41,875 nt of DNA from a virus: IMG/VR virus record IMGVR_UViG_3300027805_000027, positions 1-41,875 of that record; one strand, written 5' to 3'. Under the pieces are notes generated by a model that saw only the letters and a list, made by a program, of their open reading frames with translations, had not been told where the DNA came from and did no database searches. This document shows positions 8,353-16,491 of the stretch, piece by piece. The first letter of the stretch is position 1, and each line of letters begins with the position of its first letter. Position numbers and translations under genes: made by a program.

Positions 8353-9921
8353 TTAAAATCCAGGAAAACTTAGCTGTTGATCTGGCTGTTGATCTGGCTG
8401 TTGCTTTTTAAGAGCCTTGCGTTCTTTAGCAGCATCTTTTTCTGCTTTGGCAGCCTCCTGGTCCTTGGCAACCTTCTCTTTTGATACAGCCCCAGTGAAC
8501 TTACCTTTGTCCTTGTCAAAAACAGGAGTATAATCTTTATCAGCACCAGCCTGACGACGTTTCTCAGTCCATACTACTTCTTGAATTAGAGAAGACGGGG
8601 TAAATATCTTTTCACCGAACTGGTCAAAAGATATTGGACCAATAACGTTTTCGCTAGTTTTCCTTACAGCCTCATTCAAATGAGCTGACACAGCTGCTTC
8701 TGGAGTAACACCCGCTCCGGTGTCTTTTAATCCTAATCTTTCTTTACCATAGGCAGTAGCATCTAGTGGCATACCTTTGTCAGTTAACTTCTTTGAAACT
8801 CGGACGCCTTTACCTACTGGCTTACCTTTGTCATTAACGTTTTTATGGAAAGCTGGTTGCCCAGATGCTGCTGCGTTCATCCAGGTATCTATAGCAGTAG
8901 GTGATCTAGAGCTAATGGCATGGGGACGCTGAGCACCCTCTTCTTGGCTAAACACCATCATTCCCTGGTCTTTACTAACCCGACCTGCTCGTACATCAAC
9001 TAGGTGTCGTGTGATGTTTCGGTAATCACCCTCCACAAGACTTCCCGGCACTGAACTAGCGGTCATCTCAGCGTAAGATGCAGTCTTTGGGGTGGTTCGT
9101 ACATTAAACGATTCTTCCGGTGTTATATTCCCACGAGCGACATCTAGGGCTGTGCCAACGTTTTGAGCGTGCGCTCTCCCGGCATTAACCATTGACACTC
9201 TAAGATCATCATCATCCCCAAAGTCCGGTCTAGCACCTTCGGGAGTCGATTTGCGTTTTCCTGCCTTAGTATCTTCATCATATGCATTCCACGAGCTGGC
9301 ATTAGCAGCTATATCCCCAAGTTCTGCGCTAGGTATATCTTTGATTAACCGATCACCAAACTGTTTACCACTCTGAGTAGATACTAAATGGCTAACTCCT
9401 GACAGACTGACTCGTTCATCTTCTGGTGTTTTGCTAGCAGACAAGTGTCCGCCCATGGCAGCCCGCTGACGGGAAGTAAGACCTGCTTCTGGGGCGGCTG
9501 TGTCTTCTTGCATCCGGTGGTGCTCAAAGTACCAGCCAGCTCCTGATGCCCCAGGACCCTCGGTCTCTTCTCTTGCTAAACCAGCATCAAAGTATCCAGC
9601 AAATTGGTTAGACATGGTGCGTATAGTAGTAGGTTTGTCTTTTACTACTCCGCTGTCTTTTAGATACTGTGCTGATCTTATTTGATCGACACGCTTCTTT
9701 CGTGAAGCCTCATTAATATTGCCTGCTTTGAGACTTTCCTCTGCCTTGGTAATAGTAAAGTCAAGACCAGTTAAAGCGTTGCCACCACGGGTTTCCCCCA
9801 TAGTTTTGTCCAACTGTCCCTTGTTAGGTAGTTCTTTACTACCCCAAAAAAGATAGTCGTCTACAAAACTTTCATTACCAGATGATCGTGCGGGCTTTCT
9901 GCCCTTTTTCTTCGACGCCAT
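8353..9921 (-). CDS. Large hypothetical protein of the head operon
   Basis: A 522-residue, very hydrophilic protein with a strongly basic N-terminus (M-A-S-K-K-K-G-R-K-P-A-R) and a Lys/Ala/Glu-rich C-terminal helix ending in a short P-D-Q-Q duplication (P-D-Q-Q-P-D-Q-Q). A G-A-G-W-Y-F-E-H-H-R motif occurs near residue 125 and S-S-L-I-Q-E-V-V-W-T-E-K-R-R near residue 445. Both are distinctive, but I cannot name the family. The size and place between terminase and portal fit an internal or ejected virion protein. No membrane segment or signal peptide is seen. Confidence 0.7.
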   Translation of the reverse strand: MASKKKGRKPARSSGNESFVDDYLFWGSKELPNKGQLDKTMGETRGGNALTGLDFTITKAEESLKAGNINEASRKKRVDQIRSAQYLKDSGVVKDKPTTIRTMSNQFAGYFDAGLAREETEGPGASGAGWYFEHHRMQEDTAAPEAGLTSRQRAAMGGHLSASKTPEDERVSLSGVSHLVSTQSGKQFGDRLIKDIPSAELGDIAANASSWNAYDEDTKAGKRKSTPEGARPDFGDDDDLRVSMVNAGRAHAQNVGTALDVARGNITPEESFNVRTTPKTASYAEMTASSVPGSLVEGDYRNITRHLVDVRAGRVSKDQGMMVFSQEEGAQRPHAISSRSPTAIDTWMNAAASGQPAFHKNVNDKGKPVGKGVRVSKKLTDKGMPLDATAYGKERLGLKDTGAGVTPEAAVSAHLNEAVRKTSENVIGPISFDQFGEKIFTPSSLIQEVVWTEKRRQAGADKDYTPVFDKDKGKFTGAVSKEKVAKDQEAAKAEKDAAKERKALKKQQPDQQPDQQLSFPGF

Positions 9922-9946
9922 AAATTACCCCCTTCTGGGGATAATC

Positions 9947-10348
9947 TCAGTCGTAGACTGCGGTCGGAGCCGGACGCTTCTGATAGCCACCATTGTTATA
10001 GGCGTACTCAAAGGTCGGCATACCATCACCCGACATTGCACCCTGGACGAAGTCACCAAGCATAGCCGGAGCCTCAATCCACGTAGCAGAACCAACGTGG
10101 GCACGTTCACGCATGGTCTCTTCTGGGTACTTGTAGAACATCTCCGGGTTATTGTGGTTCATGCGACGCGGCGACGGAGCGGTGTCAGCGTATGCACCAC
10201 GACCGAAGTCATTCGGAACGTCCGTGTCAGTAGCCACACCCTCCTCAAAACGCAGAGGTCCACGGTTACCGGGGATGCTCGGTGCCAAGGAACGCTCAAA
10301 TACCGGAGTACCCTTTTCTGGGAACATGGGGGCGGGGGCAACATTCAT
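9947..10348 (-). CDS. Hypothetical protein
   Basis: A 133-residue Pro/Asn/Gly-rich protein (MNVAPAPMFPEKGTP...) starting 8 bases after a strong AGGAGG site. It has no long hydrophobic run. Local features are F-G-R-G-A-Y-A-D-T, N-N-P-E-M-F-Y-K-Y-P-E-E-T and an Asn/Gly/Tyr-rich end. The codon use is GC-rich and capsid-like, suggesting high expression, so it may be an abundant structural protein. A 61-base non-coding gap separates it from the preceding gene and could hold a promoter. Function unknown. Confidence 0.7.
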   Translation of the reverse strand: MNVAPAPMFPEKGTPVFERSLAPSIPGNRGPLRFEEGVATDTDVPNDFGRGAYADTAPSPRRMNHNNPEMFYKYPEETMRERAHVGSATWIEAPAMLGDFVQGAMSGDGMPTFEYAYNNGGYQKRPAPTAVYD

Positions 10349-10409
10349 ATATTATTCCTCCTAGGGGAGTTATATTGGTAATTGTAGATTACCACATTTT
10401 TATGGTGAT
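10349..10409 (-). promoter_or_regulatory. Candidate promoter in a 61-base gap
   Basis: Read on the minus strand, the gap holds GTGGTAATC, then a TACAAT hexamer and, further on, the AGGAGG site of the 9947-10348 gene. ACCAT and TGTGGT form a weak stem upstream. The GTGGTA start resembles the GTGGTAG element of the 15.6 kb and 20.0 kb promoters. No convincing -35 box is seen. Confidence 0.35.
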
Positions 10410-10679
10410 CTAAGAGACTTCGGAACATCCAGTACCAAAGCAACCGGAACGGTCGCTGTATTCTGGCGTTAATGGGTTCGAGTAGTACGCAGGATTAAGA
10501 GGTTGCTCAGCTACGTCATTCAATCCGCCAACTACACTACCTACGGCATTAGCTACCCCACCAACTACCTTACCGGTAATATAGCTAGTTGCTAATTTAC
10601 GGCCTAACCCGCCTCCTGCAGCCTTAGCAGCCGCTCCGGCAGCGACACGTCCTAGGATTGGGGCAAGAAAAGCAGCCAT
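10410..10679 (-). CDS. Small Ala/Gly-rich hydrophobic protein
   Basis: An 89-residue protein. Residues 1-50 are Ala/Gly/Val-rich (F-L-A-P-I-L-G-R-V-A-A-G-A-A-A-K-A-A-G-G-G) with a second V-V-G-G-V-A-N-A-V-G-S-V-V-G-G block, then a polar tail with two Cys (C-F-G-T-G-C). The glycine-zipper-like blocks suggest membrane insertion or tight helix packing, as in small ejection or minor head proteins. An AGGAG site is present. It lies directly downstream of terminase. No named family. Confidence 0.6.
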   Translation of the reverse strand: MAAFLAPILGRVAAGAAAKAAGGGLGRKLATSYITGKVVGGVANAVGSVVGGLNDVAEQPLNPAYYSNPLTPEYSDRSGCFGTGCSEVS

Positions 10680-10693
10680 TATAAACTCCTATA

Positions 10694-12268
10694 TTATCTG
10701 GAAAAGAACGGGTTCTCAGAAACTGTTACTACAGGCATTGTATCAGCAAATGACATAGAACATGCTATTGCTAAACTATCTGGGTAGTCATCGAAAGCCC
10801 CCTTCTCATCCGGGGCGGCAGCTAAAAGATACGGGCCCCGATATACCTTTTCAAGGTCCAGCATCTGTTGATTAAAGCGTTTCCAGGTACGTACTCGTCG
10901 TGCCTTGGAATGACCAGGAATAATCAATTGACCACGCTGAATCAATTCTGTTAGGTGTACCCAGCGCTCATTCTGAGTCTTGGCATCTGAGGAGACAGAA
11001 GTGACTTCAATCTGGGGAAGGAGGACCTGGAGACGTTCTGCCACTGCCCCACCAACACCCTGGGCATCCACCCCAATACGGTACACATCATAGTTTCGTA
11101 GGAAGTCAATGATCTCAAAGTACTGGGATTCCCATTCCTCGTTATTGATTTCTAGCCAGTTCAGGACTCTGTGTTCGTAGAAACCAAAGCCATCAGGATG
11201 ATCCCAATCCACCCACACAACCGTCACAACTGTAGAGTCATTGGAGCGGGCTACGTCGATACCGACTACGACTGGGGTACGCCACCATTGTTTAACCAGG
11301 GCCATAGAGGGGTCATACAGACTGGATAGGCGGTCGTCAGTTACAAACATTCCTTTTTCCAGAATCCACTTGTTGCAGTAGGACATCTGGAACTCATCAG
11401 AGTCTTCTCCGATGCGAACCTTTTCTTTGGAGATGAATTTAGAGTAGTTCTCGTTGTACTTTGCCGCAGTCCTCCAGTCGTACTCAAAATGAGTCTGACG
11501 GTGACTACGCTTTCCGTTTACGTCTCGTCTCCTATTGAACTGAATCATCTTGTAGAAGTAGGACTTGTTCCTGGTGGCCGTTCCAGTAAGAGCAATAGAT
11601 CCGTTATTGAACGCCAACATGGGCTTGATCGACTTGGTGATCATGAACTCGTCAGCCTCTTGGGCCTCGTCAATCATGACAAAGTGGTAGGTTTTGGATT
11701 CAATCTTGGCCTTAGGGTTACAGGTTTGCATCCGGCAAAGGGAGCCGGAGTGCTTTAGGCTGATGATCTTTCCCTTACCACGGGAGCCACCAGATGATGC
11801 CTTGTCATCAATCTCTGGATCTAACAGGAAATCCATAGCGTGCTCACTGGTCAACTTGTTTACGACACGGCTGAATACTGTGTCAGCCTGATCCTCCGTT
11901 GGGGCAAAAACCCCACACCAGAAACCATTCTCAAATTTGCCCAACCAGGTGGGATACACCTTAGCCAGCTTAGGAAGGATGACCATCAACGAAGCAATGA
12001 CGTTAGACAGGACTTCAGATTTACCTGACTGGCGAGTCGCCACGACAGTCATTTCTTCACCATCTCCAATGACAATGGATTGAATCAGCCGGTAGGCGAT
12101 TGGAACCTGGTATGGGAACAGGGTGACATTGCAGAACTCTTCCAGGAAGAGAATTAGTTTTAGTACTAGCTGATCAATAAACTCGGCAGAGGTCTCGTCA
12201 AGTTCTTCTTGCATCTCTTCTGCAAGAAGGCCTTCATCTTCTACGACATCCTCTAATACTTGATCCAT
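10694..12268 (-). CDS. terL: Terminase large subunit
   Basis: A 524-residue packaging motor. ATPase part: Walker A A-T-R-Q-S-G-K-S at about 77-84, Walker B H-F-V-M-I-D-E-A-Q at about 195-203, and coupling motif A-L-T-G-T-A-T at about 226-232. The RNase H-like nuclease part has V-V-G-I-D-V-A-R (about 334-341), R-I-G-V-D-A-Q-G (about 398-404) and the late acidic F-D-D-Y-P-D-S-L-A. It cuts concatemers and pumps DNA through the portal at 4.0-5.7 kb. The start follows the preceding stop by about 13 bases without a clear ribosome-binding site, suggesting coupled translation. Confidence 0.95.
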   Translation of the reverse strand: MDQVLEDVVEDEGLLAEEMQEELDETSAEFIDQLVLKLILFLEEFCNVTLFPYQVPIAYRLIQSIVIGDGEEMTVVATRQSGKSEVLSNVIASLMVILPKLAKVYPTWLGKFENGFWCGVFAPTEDQADTVFSRVVNKLTSEHAMDFLLDPEIDDKASSGGSRGKGKIISLKHSGSLCRMQTCNPKAKIESKTYHFVMIDEAQEADEFMITKSIKPMLAFNNGSIALTGTATRNKSYFYKMIQFNRRRDVNGKRSHRQTHFEYDWRTAAKYNENYSKFISKEKVRIGEDSDEFQMSYCNKWILEKGMFVTDDRLSSLYDPSMALVKQWWRTPVVVGIDVARSNDSTVVTVVWVDWDHPDGFGFYEHRVLNWLEINNEEWESQYFEIIDFLRNYDVYRIGVDAQGVGGAVAERLQVLLPQIEVTSVSSDAKTQNERWVHLTELIQRGQLIIPGHSKARRVRTWKRFNQQMLDLEKVYRGPYLLAAAPDEKGAFDDYPDSLAIACSMSFADTMPVVTVSENPFFSR

Positions 12269-12281
12269 TTTATTAGTTTAG

Positions 12282-12515
12282 TCACTCTTTCCGACTAAGT
12301 ACCTCATCCCAAATAGCGTTAATAACATTTAGGTGTGTTCCAACTTCTTCGTCTGGTAGACCGTGGTAACGCCACTTATCAAAGACTTCACCGAGACCCA
12401 TTATCGTGGTGTCCATCCAGTTCAATAGGGATGGGGTATCCATACGAACAATACGACCGATCTGCTCGGGCTTAGCTTTGCTGTCTGCTTCCTTCGTTTT
12501 AATGAACAATCTCAT
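12282..12515 (-). CDS. Small protein upstream of terminase
   Basis: A 77-residue protein. ATG 12515 is chosen because it forms an ATGA overlap with the stop of the preceding gene and has GGAGAG five bases upstream; the longer frame would use GTG 12521. Sequence features are M-D-T-P-S-L-L-N-W-M-D-T-T-I-M-G-L-G and F-D-K-W-R-Y-H, giving two amphipathic helices. Proteins of this type often sit just before actinophage terminases, so a packaging accessory role is reasonable. No experimentally known function comes to mind. Confidence 0.75.
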   Translation of the reverse strand: MRLFIKTKEADSKAKPEQIGRIVRMDTPSLLNWMDTTIMGLGEVFDKWRYHGLPDEEVGTHLNVINAIWDEVLSRKE

Positions 12516-12862
12516 TGCCACTCTCCAATTTCAGTAATGGGAGTATCAAGTATACGGCCTTTTACAGCATAAAGTAAACCAGACTGGTCATCAAGGCCTC
12601 TTGGTTTACGGCATACACCAAACTGGTATATGTATTTACATACCCGTACCTGTACTCCCCATCCTGTTTTCCATGGGTGGGAGGTCTGCCTCATGAACCC
12701 AAAGGATAAGGAAACCGGGAACCTCTTAGTTTGATCCGAGTCCCTAACAATCCAATAGATCGGTCCTGCTATCCAGACTGTATTGAGATGTTTATAGCCT
12801 GTTGATATTGTGACCATAGTCACAATAGCTACAGTGCTTACACAAATTGATACCCATATCAT
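12512..12862 (-). CDS. Hypothetical membrane-anchored protein
   Basis: A 116-residue protein. Residues 1-22 form a hydrophobic segment (M-I-W-V-S-I-C-V-S-T-V-A-I-V-T-M-V) and residues 29-38 add an I-A-G-P-I-Y-W-I-V stretch, so it is likely anchored in the membrane with its C-terminus in the cytoplasm or virion. The rest is mixed, with several aromatic and Cys residues. It is translationally coupled to the next gene through ATGA. No family is recognised, and its place between the fibre module and terminase gives no clear role. Confidence 0.6.
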   Translation of the reverse strand: MIWVSICVSTVAIVTMVTISTGYKHLNTVWIAGPIYWIVRDSDQTKRFPVSLSFGFMRQTSHPWKTGWGVQVRVCKYIYQFGVCRKPRGLDDQSGLLYAVKGRILDTPITEIGEWQ

Positions 12863-12882
12863 ATGTTGTTTTCCGCCAAATC

Positions 12883-13437
12883 TCAGCTTATCCCCGACCG
12901 ACTAAACATCGGATGACTTGTTCCGTTATTACTAAAATCATATGATTCAAGTAAATGTACTACTGCTCTTCCTTTAGAATAGTAATCTTTAAATATACGA
13001 TATACAGATAATGGTATTAAGGTTCCTATTCCATACACGGTCACCCCACCCTGTTTTCCACTTTTTTGCCACTTAACGAACACGAGCCCGTATGGCCCGT
13101 GTTCCATATCAGGAATCTTTGTTTTACCGTACGTGGCATTACTCATCTGGTACTGCTGAGAAGGGATGAATTTATCCCTTTCATAAGGGTTTCCGTTTTC
13201 ATCAAGCGGTACAAAAGCATGTTGAGCGACTCTCGTACTGAACCAAGGCCCCTGGTAGTACTGTTCTGCCTTACCAACCGTATAGACCTCTTCATCAGCC
13301 CGAGATGCTATAAAGCTGGGCCGCACGAACTCTTCAGGGTCTTCAGGAGGCGCTGGTCGTGTGTCTTTAAATCCCCTGTTTAAATCATCCCGAATACGCT
13401 CTATGGCGTTCGGGTCTAACCCCCTACGCCTGGGCAT
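12883..13437 (-). CDS. Hypothetical protein with KTSC-like C-terminus
   Basis: A 184-residue protein starting M-P-R-R-R-G-L-D-P. The N-terminal third is charged. The C-terminal part reads G-L-V-F-V-K-W, then V-T-V-Y-G-I-G-T-L-I-P-L-S-V-Y-R-I-F-K-D-Y-Y-S-K-G-R-A-V, which resembles the KTSC domain pattern (short strands, then V-Y-x-x-F and S-K-G-R). That domain is found in small phage proteins and RNA-associated proteins; its biochemical role is not established. The gene starts one base after the stop of the Mtd-N fibre gene, so it may be a fibre accessory protein. Domain call tentative. Confidence 0.6.
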   Translation of the reverse strand: MPRRRGLDPNAIERIRDDLNRGFKDTRPAPPEDPEEFVRPSFIASRADEEVYTVGKAEQYYQGPWFSTRVAQHAFVPLDENGNPYERDKFIPSQQYQMSNATYGKTKIPDMEHGPYGLVFVKWQKSGKQGGVTVYGIGTLIPLSVYRIFKDYYSKGRAVVHLLESYDFSNNGTSHPMFSRSGIS

Positions 13438-13438
13438 A

Positions 13439-14716
13439 TTAGGCTACTTCGTAAGTTACGGTAAACGAAATAACGTCGTTAGTCTGCACATCAAAGTAAA
13501 AATCGTAGTTGTACCGGCTGTAATACCACCAATAACGCCATCCACCCCAAGGAATGACTACCCCGTTGCGGTAAATAGCAGTCGTAGAACCACCGTACCA
13601 CCAGCGGAAATAACGTTCTTCATCACTCTGGTGTAAGAATGATCCAATTGCGATCTTGTCTCCAGACTGCAAATTTGCAGCAAACACCGGTACTAAGGGA
13701 AGATCAAACGATACGTTTGTATTAAGTCTACTAGGGGTGTCCTTAACACGAATAGCTGTATGCACTTGACACGTATTATTTAATTTCATGTATTTGGAAT
13801 AAATAATATCCCATTGAGAAGTAGTGAGACCACTAACAGTAGGTGTCCATGATTGCCATACCCCAATACCTTCAGACCCAGCCGTGTTGCTCAATTTACT
13901 GACGGTGATGGATCTATCTGTGTAATTTCCAGATACAGTTTTAATGGCAGTTGGCAAGTTCCCGGTATTTAGTTTTGTTAAATCAATACCAGCCGAAGCA
14001 CTTATGTCGTCATTAACAATTGTGCCGTTTGCAATCTTTGCCGATGTAATAATGTTATCTGCAAATTTTGACCCTGTAATAGCAAGGTCTGCGATTTTGT
14101 CAGTAGTGACAGAACTCGTAGCTAACTTATCTGTGGTTACTGCTCCGTTGTTAATCTTTGATGTAACAACTGAGTTGCTTGCTAACTTTGTATCTGTAAC
14201 AGCTCCGTTTATTATCTTCTCGGTGCTGATTGACAAATCACGTATTTTTGATGTGCTAACACTTGTGTCTAATATTTTACTTTCGGTGATAGCGTTGTTC
14301 TCAATAGCTGTGCTTTTCACTTTTCCATATGAAAGCCCATTTACTGAAGTTGAAGTTACTTGTAGAACATCGAAGTCAGTTGAGCCTACCGGAAGCAACG
14401 ACGGCTCATTATTAGCAGTAGCCGTAAGAAGGTCACCTCGGTTATTGAAAACCGTACCGGTTAGGACAGCAGAATCCAGGGACAAGGTAACTTCCCCATT
14501 AGAACCGCCTCCTGTCAAACCACCACCAGCTATAACACTGGTAATTGTCCCCTGAGCGTAATACGGGAAACTAACATCGTTCCATCGTTTATCTCCTGTA
14601 CCGATCTTGAACTTTCTGGTGTCTGTCTCAAACCCAACCTCACCAACGGCGAGGATTGGATTTGTACTAAACCATTCAGCGGCGGTACCACGTCTAAATT
14701 GAATCCTAACTGCCAT
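13439..14716 (-). CDS. Tail fibre with Mtd-N-type domain
   Basis: A 425-residue fibre. Residues 1-50 (V-R-I-Q-F-R-R-G-T-A-A-E-W then L-A-V-G-E-V-G-F-E-T-D-T-R-K-F-K-I-G-T-G) match the N-terminal attachment domain seen in Bordetella phage Mtd and many tail fibres. Residues about 130-280 are a repeated I-x-x-x-A-I-T-x-x-K-I shaft, built like a trimeric beta-structured stalk. The C-terminal 150 residues are rich in Trp/Tyr (G-G-W-R-Y-W-W-Y-Y-S-R-Y) and probably bind the receptor. The ATG has an AGGAG site. No reverse transcriptase or template repeat is seen nearby, so diversification is not supported. Confidence 0.85.
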   Translation of the reverse strand: MAVRIQFRRGTAAEWFSTNPILAVGEVGFETDTRKFKIGTGDKRWNDVSFPYYAQGTITSVIAGGGLTGGGSNGEVTLSLDSAVLTGTVFNNRGDLLTATANNEPSLLPVGSTDFDVLQVTSTSVNGLSYGKVKSTAIENNAITESKILDTSVSTSKIRDLSISTEKIINGAVTDTKLASNSVVTSKINNGAVTTDKLATSSVTTDKIADLAITGSKFADNIITSAKIANGTIVNDDISASAGIDLTKLNTGNLPTAIKTVSGNYTDRSITVSKLSNTAGSEGIGVWQSWTPTVSGLTTSQWDIIYSKYMKLNNTCQVHTAIRVKDTPSRLNTNVSFDLPLVPVFAANLQSGDKIAIGSFLHQSDEERYFRWWYGGSTTAIYRNGVVIPWGGWRYWWYYSRYNYDFYFDVQTNDVISFTVTYEVA

Positions 14717-14728
14717 ATTCTTCTCCTA

Positions 14729-15568
14729 TCAGCCAAACATCTTTTTCCATGTTACAGGACCAACTACTCCGTCCGCTAACAAACCATTCCGGGACTGCCA
14801 ATCTTTTACCCTCCGCTCAGTGACAGAGCTAAAGTCCCCGTCTGGGGTTGCCCCAACCACGGCCTGTACTAACTTTACGGTATCCCCTTTTGACCCCATC
14901 CGTATGGGTGTCCCTGGGTACGCAAAGACTAACGCTGGTCCAGACGTGTCAATTGGTGAAACCCCATTCTTTTCGTAGAGTTGCGTAGCAATCGGGATGT
15001 TGTCTCCGGCTACGTACCTCCAATGCCACGGCTCACTTTGTAGTTCTGCGGAGATACCATAGCGGTGTGCGTTACCTATTAACCACCTAACAAACCCCTC
15101 TCGTATGGGGTCAGGGGCGGTATCGTTATCGTATTCTTCAGCAATGTCGAGAGCAAGACCCCAACCGTGGTTAGATTGGCCCGGCGTAGCGGCAGTTGCT
15201 GGGTACCTCCCATTTATTAGTTTCTTTACCCAGTACATAGAGGGGTATCCGTGCTGTATGGCCTTATCCCATACCTTACGCCGGGTAGACGGGGTACCAT
15301 CGTAAATAGATTTGTTAACTGGATCATACCGTGATACAAATAGATTCTTTTGCGCTTCAAAGGACCGGTAGTCACCTACGTGTTTAATAACAAACCCTTG
15401 CGTACGTGCTTCCGCAAACATCGCCATGAATGAACGAGCAGCGGTCTTCTCCATACGTGCACTACCTACACCAATCGTTGTTAGAGAAGAATCGGGAAGT
15501 TTGCCGTTTTCTTTACCGCTTAGGGACGATGGTTTTATCATAGGGGATATAGGAAGAGTGTATGACAT
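14729..15568 (-). CDS. Endolysin: VanY-type peptidase plus peptidoglycan-binding domain
   Basis: A 279-residue lysis enzyme. The VanY/D-Ala-D-Ala carboxypeptidase zinc site is visible as S-N-H-G-W-G-L-A-L-D-I (His about 134, Asp about 141) and E-P-W-H-W-R-Y (His about 182). The C-terminal 55 residues (G-S-K-G-D-T-V-K-L-V-Q-A-V to G-V-V-G-P-V-T-W-K-K-M-F-G) form a PG_binding_1 domain. I chose ATG 15568, nine bases after a perfect AGGAGG, over the TTG two codons upstream. It has its own upstream promoter-like element and is flanked by fibre genes, 15 kb from the holin-like genes. It probably cleaves stem peptides in the cell wall. Confidence 0.88.
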   Translation of the reverse strand: MSYTLPISPMIKPSSLSGKENGKLPDSSLTTIGVGSARMEKTAARSFMAMFAEARTQGFVIKHVGDYRSFEAQKNLFVSRYDPVNKSIYDGTPSTRRKVWDKAIQHGYPSMYWVKKLINGRYPATAATPGQSNHGWGLALDIAEEYDNDTAPDPIREGFVRWLIGNAHRYGISAELQSEPWHWRYVAGDNIPIATQLYEKNGVSPIDTSGPALVFAYPGTPIRMGSKGDTVKLVQAVVGATPDGDFSSVTERRVKDWQSRNGLLADGVVGPVTWKKMFG

Positions 15569-15589
15569 ACGCAAGAGCCTCCTGAAAGG

Positions 15590-15615
15590 TACAGAACTTA
15601 GTTGTATTCTACCAC
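15590..15615 (-). promoter_or_regulatory. Candidate promoter upstream of endolysin
   Basis: On the minus strand the gap reads GTGGTAGAATACAAC followed by TAAGTTCTGTA. TAGAAT is a good -10 box (15606-15611) preceded by TGG. Nearly the same element, GTGGTAGCATATAGG plus AGTTCTGTA, lies at 19978-20001, so it is probably a phage late promoter. No strong -35 hexamer is visible. Confidence 0.5.
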
Positions 15616-15631
15616 TGAGCAGGTGGTGGTA

Positions 15632-16489
15632 TTACCCAAATACTTGACCAGCCAAAATAGAGTCAGATGTGTCACTAGCATTAATATCACCGTTTACCCA
15701 TACCCCAGAACTGTCGTAAATAAGAGCTTGACCAGCTTGTGGGTTAGTTAGAGTTACTGATTCATCATTTGATAGCTGGGACCCAAACGTTGGGCGTACA
15801 AATAATTCACCATTGTTTGCATGATCGGTAACGACAAGGGCAATAAGAGTCTTCCAATTAGGGGCTGCCGGTTGAGTAGCAGTCAGACCACCTGGGGTAG
15901 ACGGGTCGGCATAAAGAATATCCCCTTCTTGCCATTGGGTTGTGTCAATTTTACGAAGTTTGCCGAAGTGTAGTATGTACCCACGTTCTCCGTTAGCTAT
16001 ATTTGACGCTGCTAAGCCCATCAATCTTTGTGATTGAATGTTTGTGAGCAACCCGTATGAGGTTCTGGCTTTTGCTACTTTGATAACACCAGAGGCACCA
16101 AGAGTGCCAACAGCCATTACTAGGTCACCCTTGGTTAGGGCCTCGTCTGCCTGTACTTGATAAAACACTTCTTGACCTATATGTTGTATAACATTATCTG
16201 CCATACGCAGATCAATAGTTCCGTAGTCAATATCCCAGGCTAGTTGGCCCTCCGTGGTTAACGTTACACCAGCGTCTGTATTAAAAGATAAAGAGTTAAC
16301 TATTAGTGGGTCAGGCAATTCTGTATTCGGAGAAAACGGTAGTTCAGTCCAAGTCTTAGTGCCATCCCCAACTTTGAAACTACGTGTATCAGTTGCAAAT
16401 GCTATTTCACCACTTGCAAGAATCAGAGTTGACAATGACCAGTTAGCCTCTGTGGCATGTCGAACTTGGATAATTGCGTTCCGGGCCAT
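15632..16489 (-). CDS. Tail fibre protein with Mtd-N-type domain
   Basis: A 285-residue protein. Residues 1-50 (I-I-Q-V-R-H-A-T-E-A-N-W, then L-A-S-G-E-I-A-F-A-T-D-T-R-S-F-K-V-G-D-G-T-K-T-W) repeat the attachment domain of the 13439-14716 fibre with clear divergence. A central domain contains A-L-T-K-G-D-L-V-M-A-V-G-T-L-G-A-S-G and E-G-D-I-L-Y-A-D-P, a pattern common in phage structural proteins. The end, D-S-I-L-A-G-Q-V-F-G, resembles the I-I-L-A-N-Q-I-F-S end of the 1637-aa collagen-like fibre, suggesting a shared C-terminal docking or trimerisation tail. Confidence 0.8.
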   Translation of the reverse strand: MARNAIIQVRHATEANWSLSTLILASGEIAFATDTRSFKVGDGTKTWTELPFSPNTELPDPLIVNSLSFNTDAGVTLTTEGQLAWDIDYGTIDLRMADNVIQHIGQEVFYQVQADEALTKGDLVMAVGTLGASGVIKVAKARTSYGLLTNIQSQRLMGLAASNIANGERGYILHFGKLRKIDTTQWQEGDILYADPSTPGGLTATQPAAPNWKTLIALVVTDHANNGELFVRPTFGSQLSNDESVTLTNPQAGQALIYDSSGVWVNGDINASDTSDSILAGQVFG

Positions 16490-16491
16490 CC

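Noticed and set aside
8375-8402. A 12-base tandem repeat (TGTTGATCTGGC)
   Set aside because: Two copies encoding P-D-Q-Q near the C-terminus of the 522-aa protein; ordinary coding repeat.
13439-14716. Diversity-generating retroelement suggested by the Mtd-type N-terminus
   Set aside because: No reverse transcriptase, template repeat or accessory gene is visible; the Mtd-N domain is common in ordinary tail fibres.
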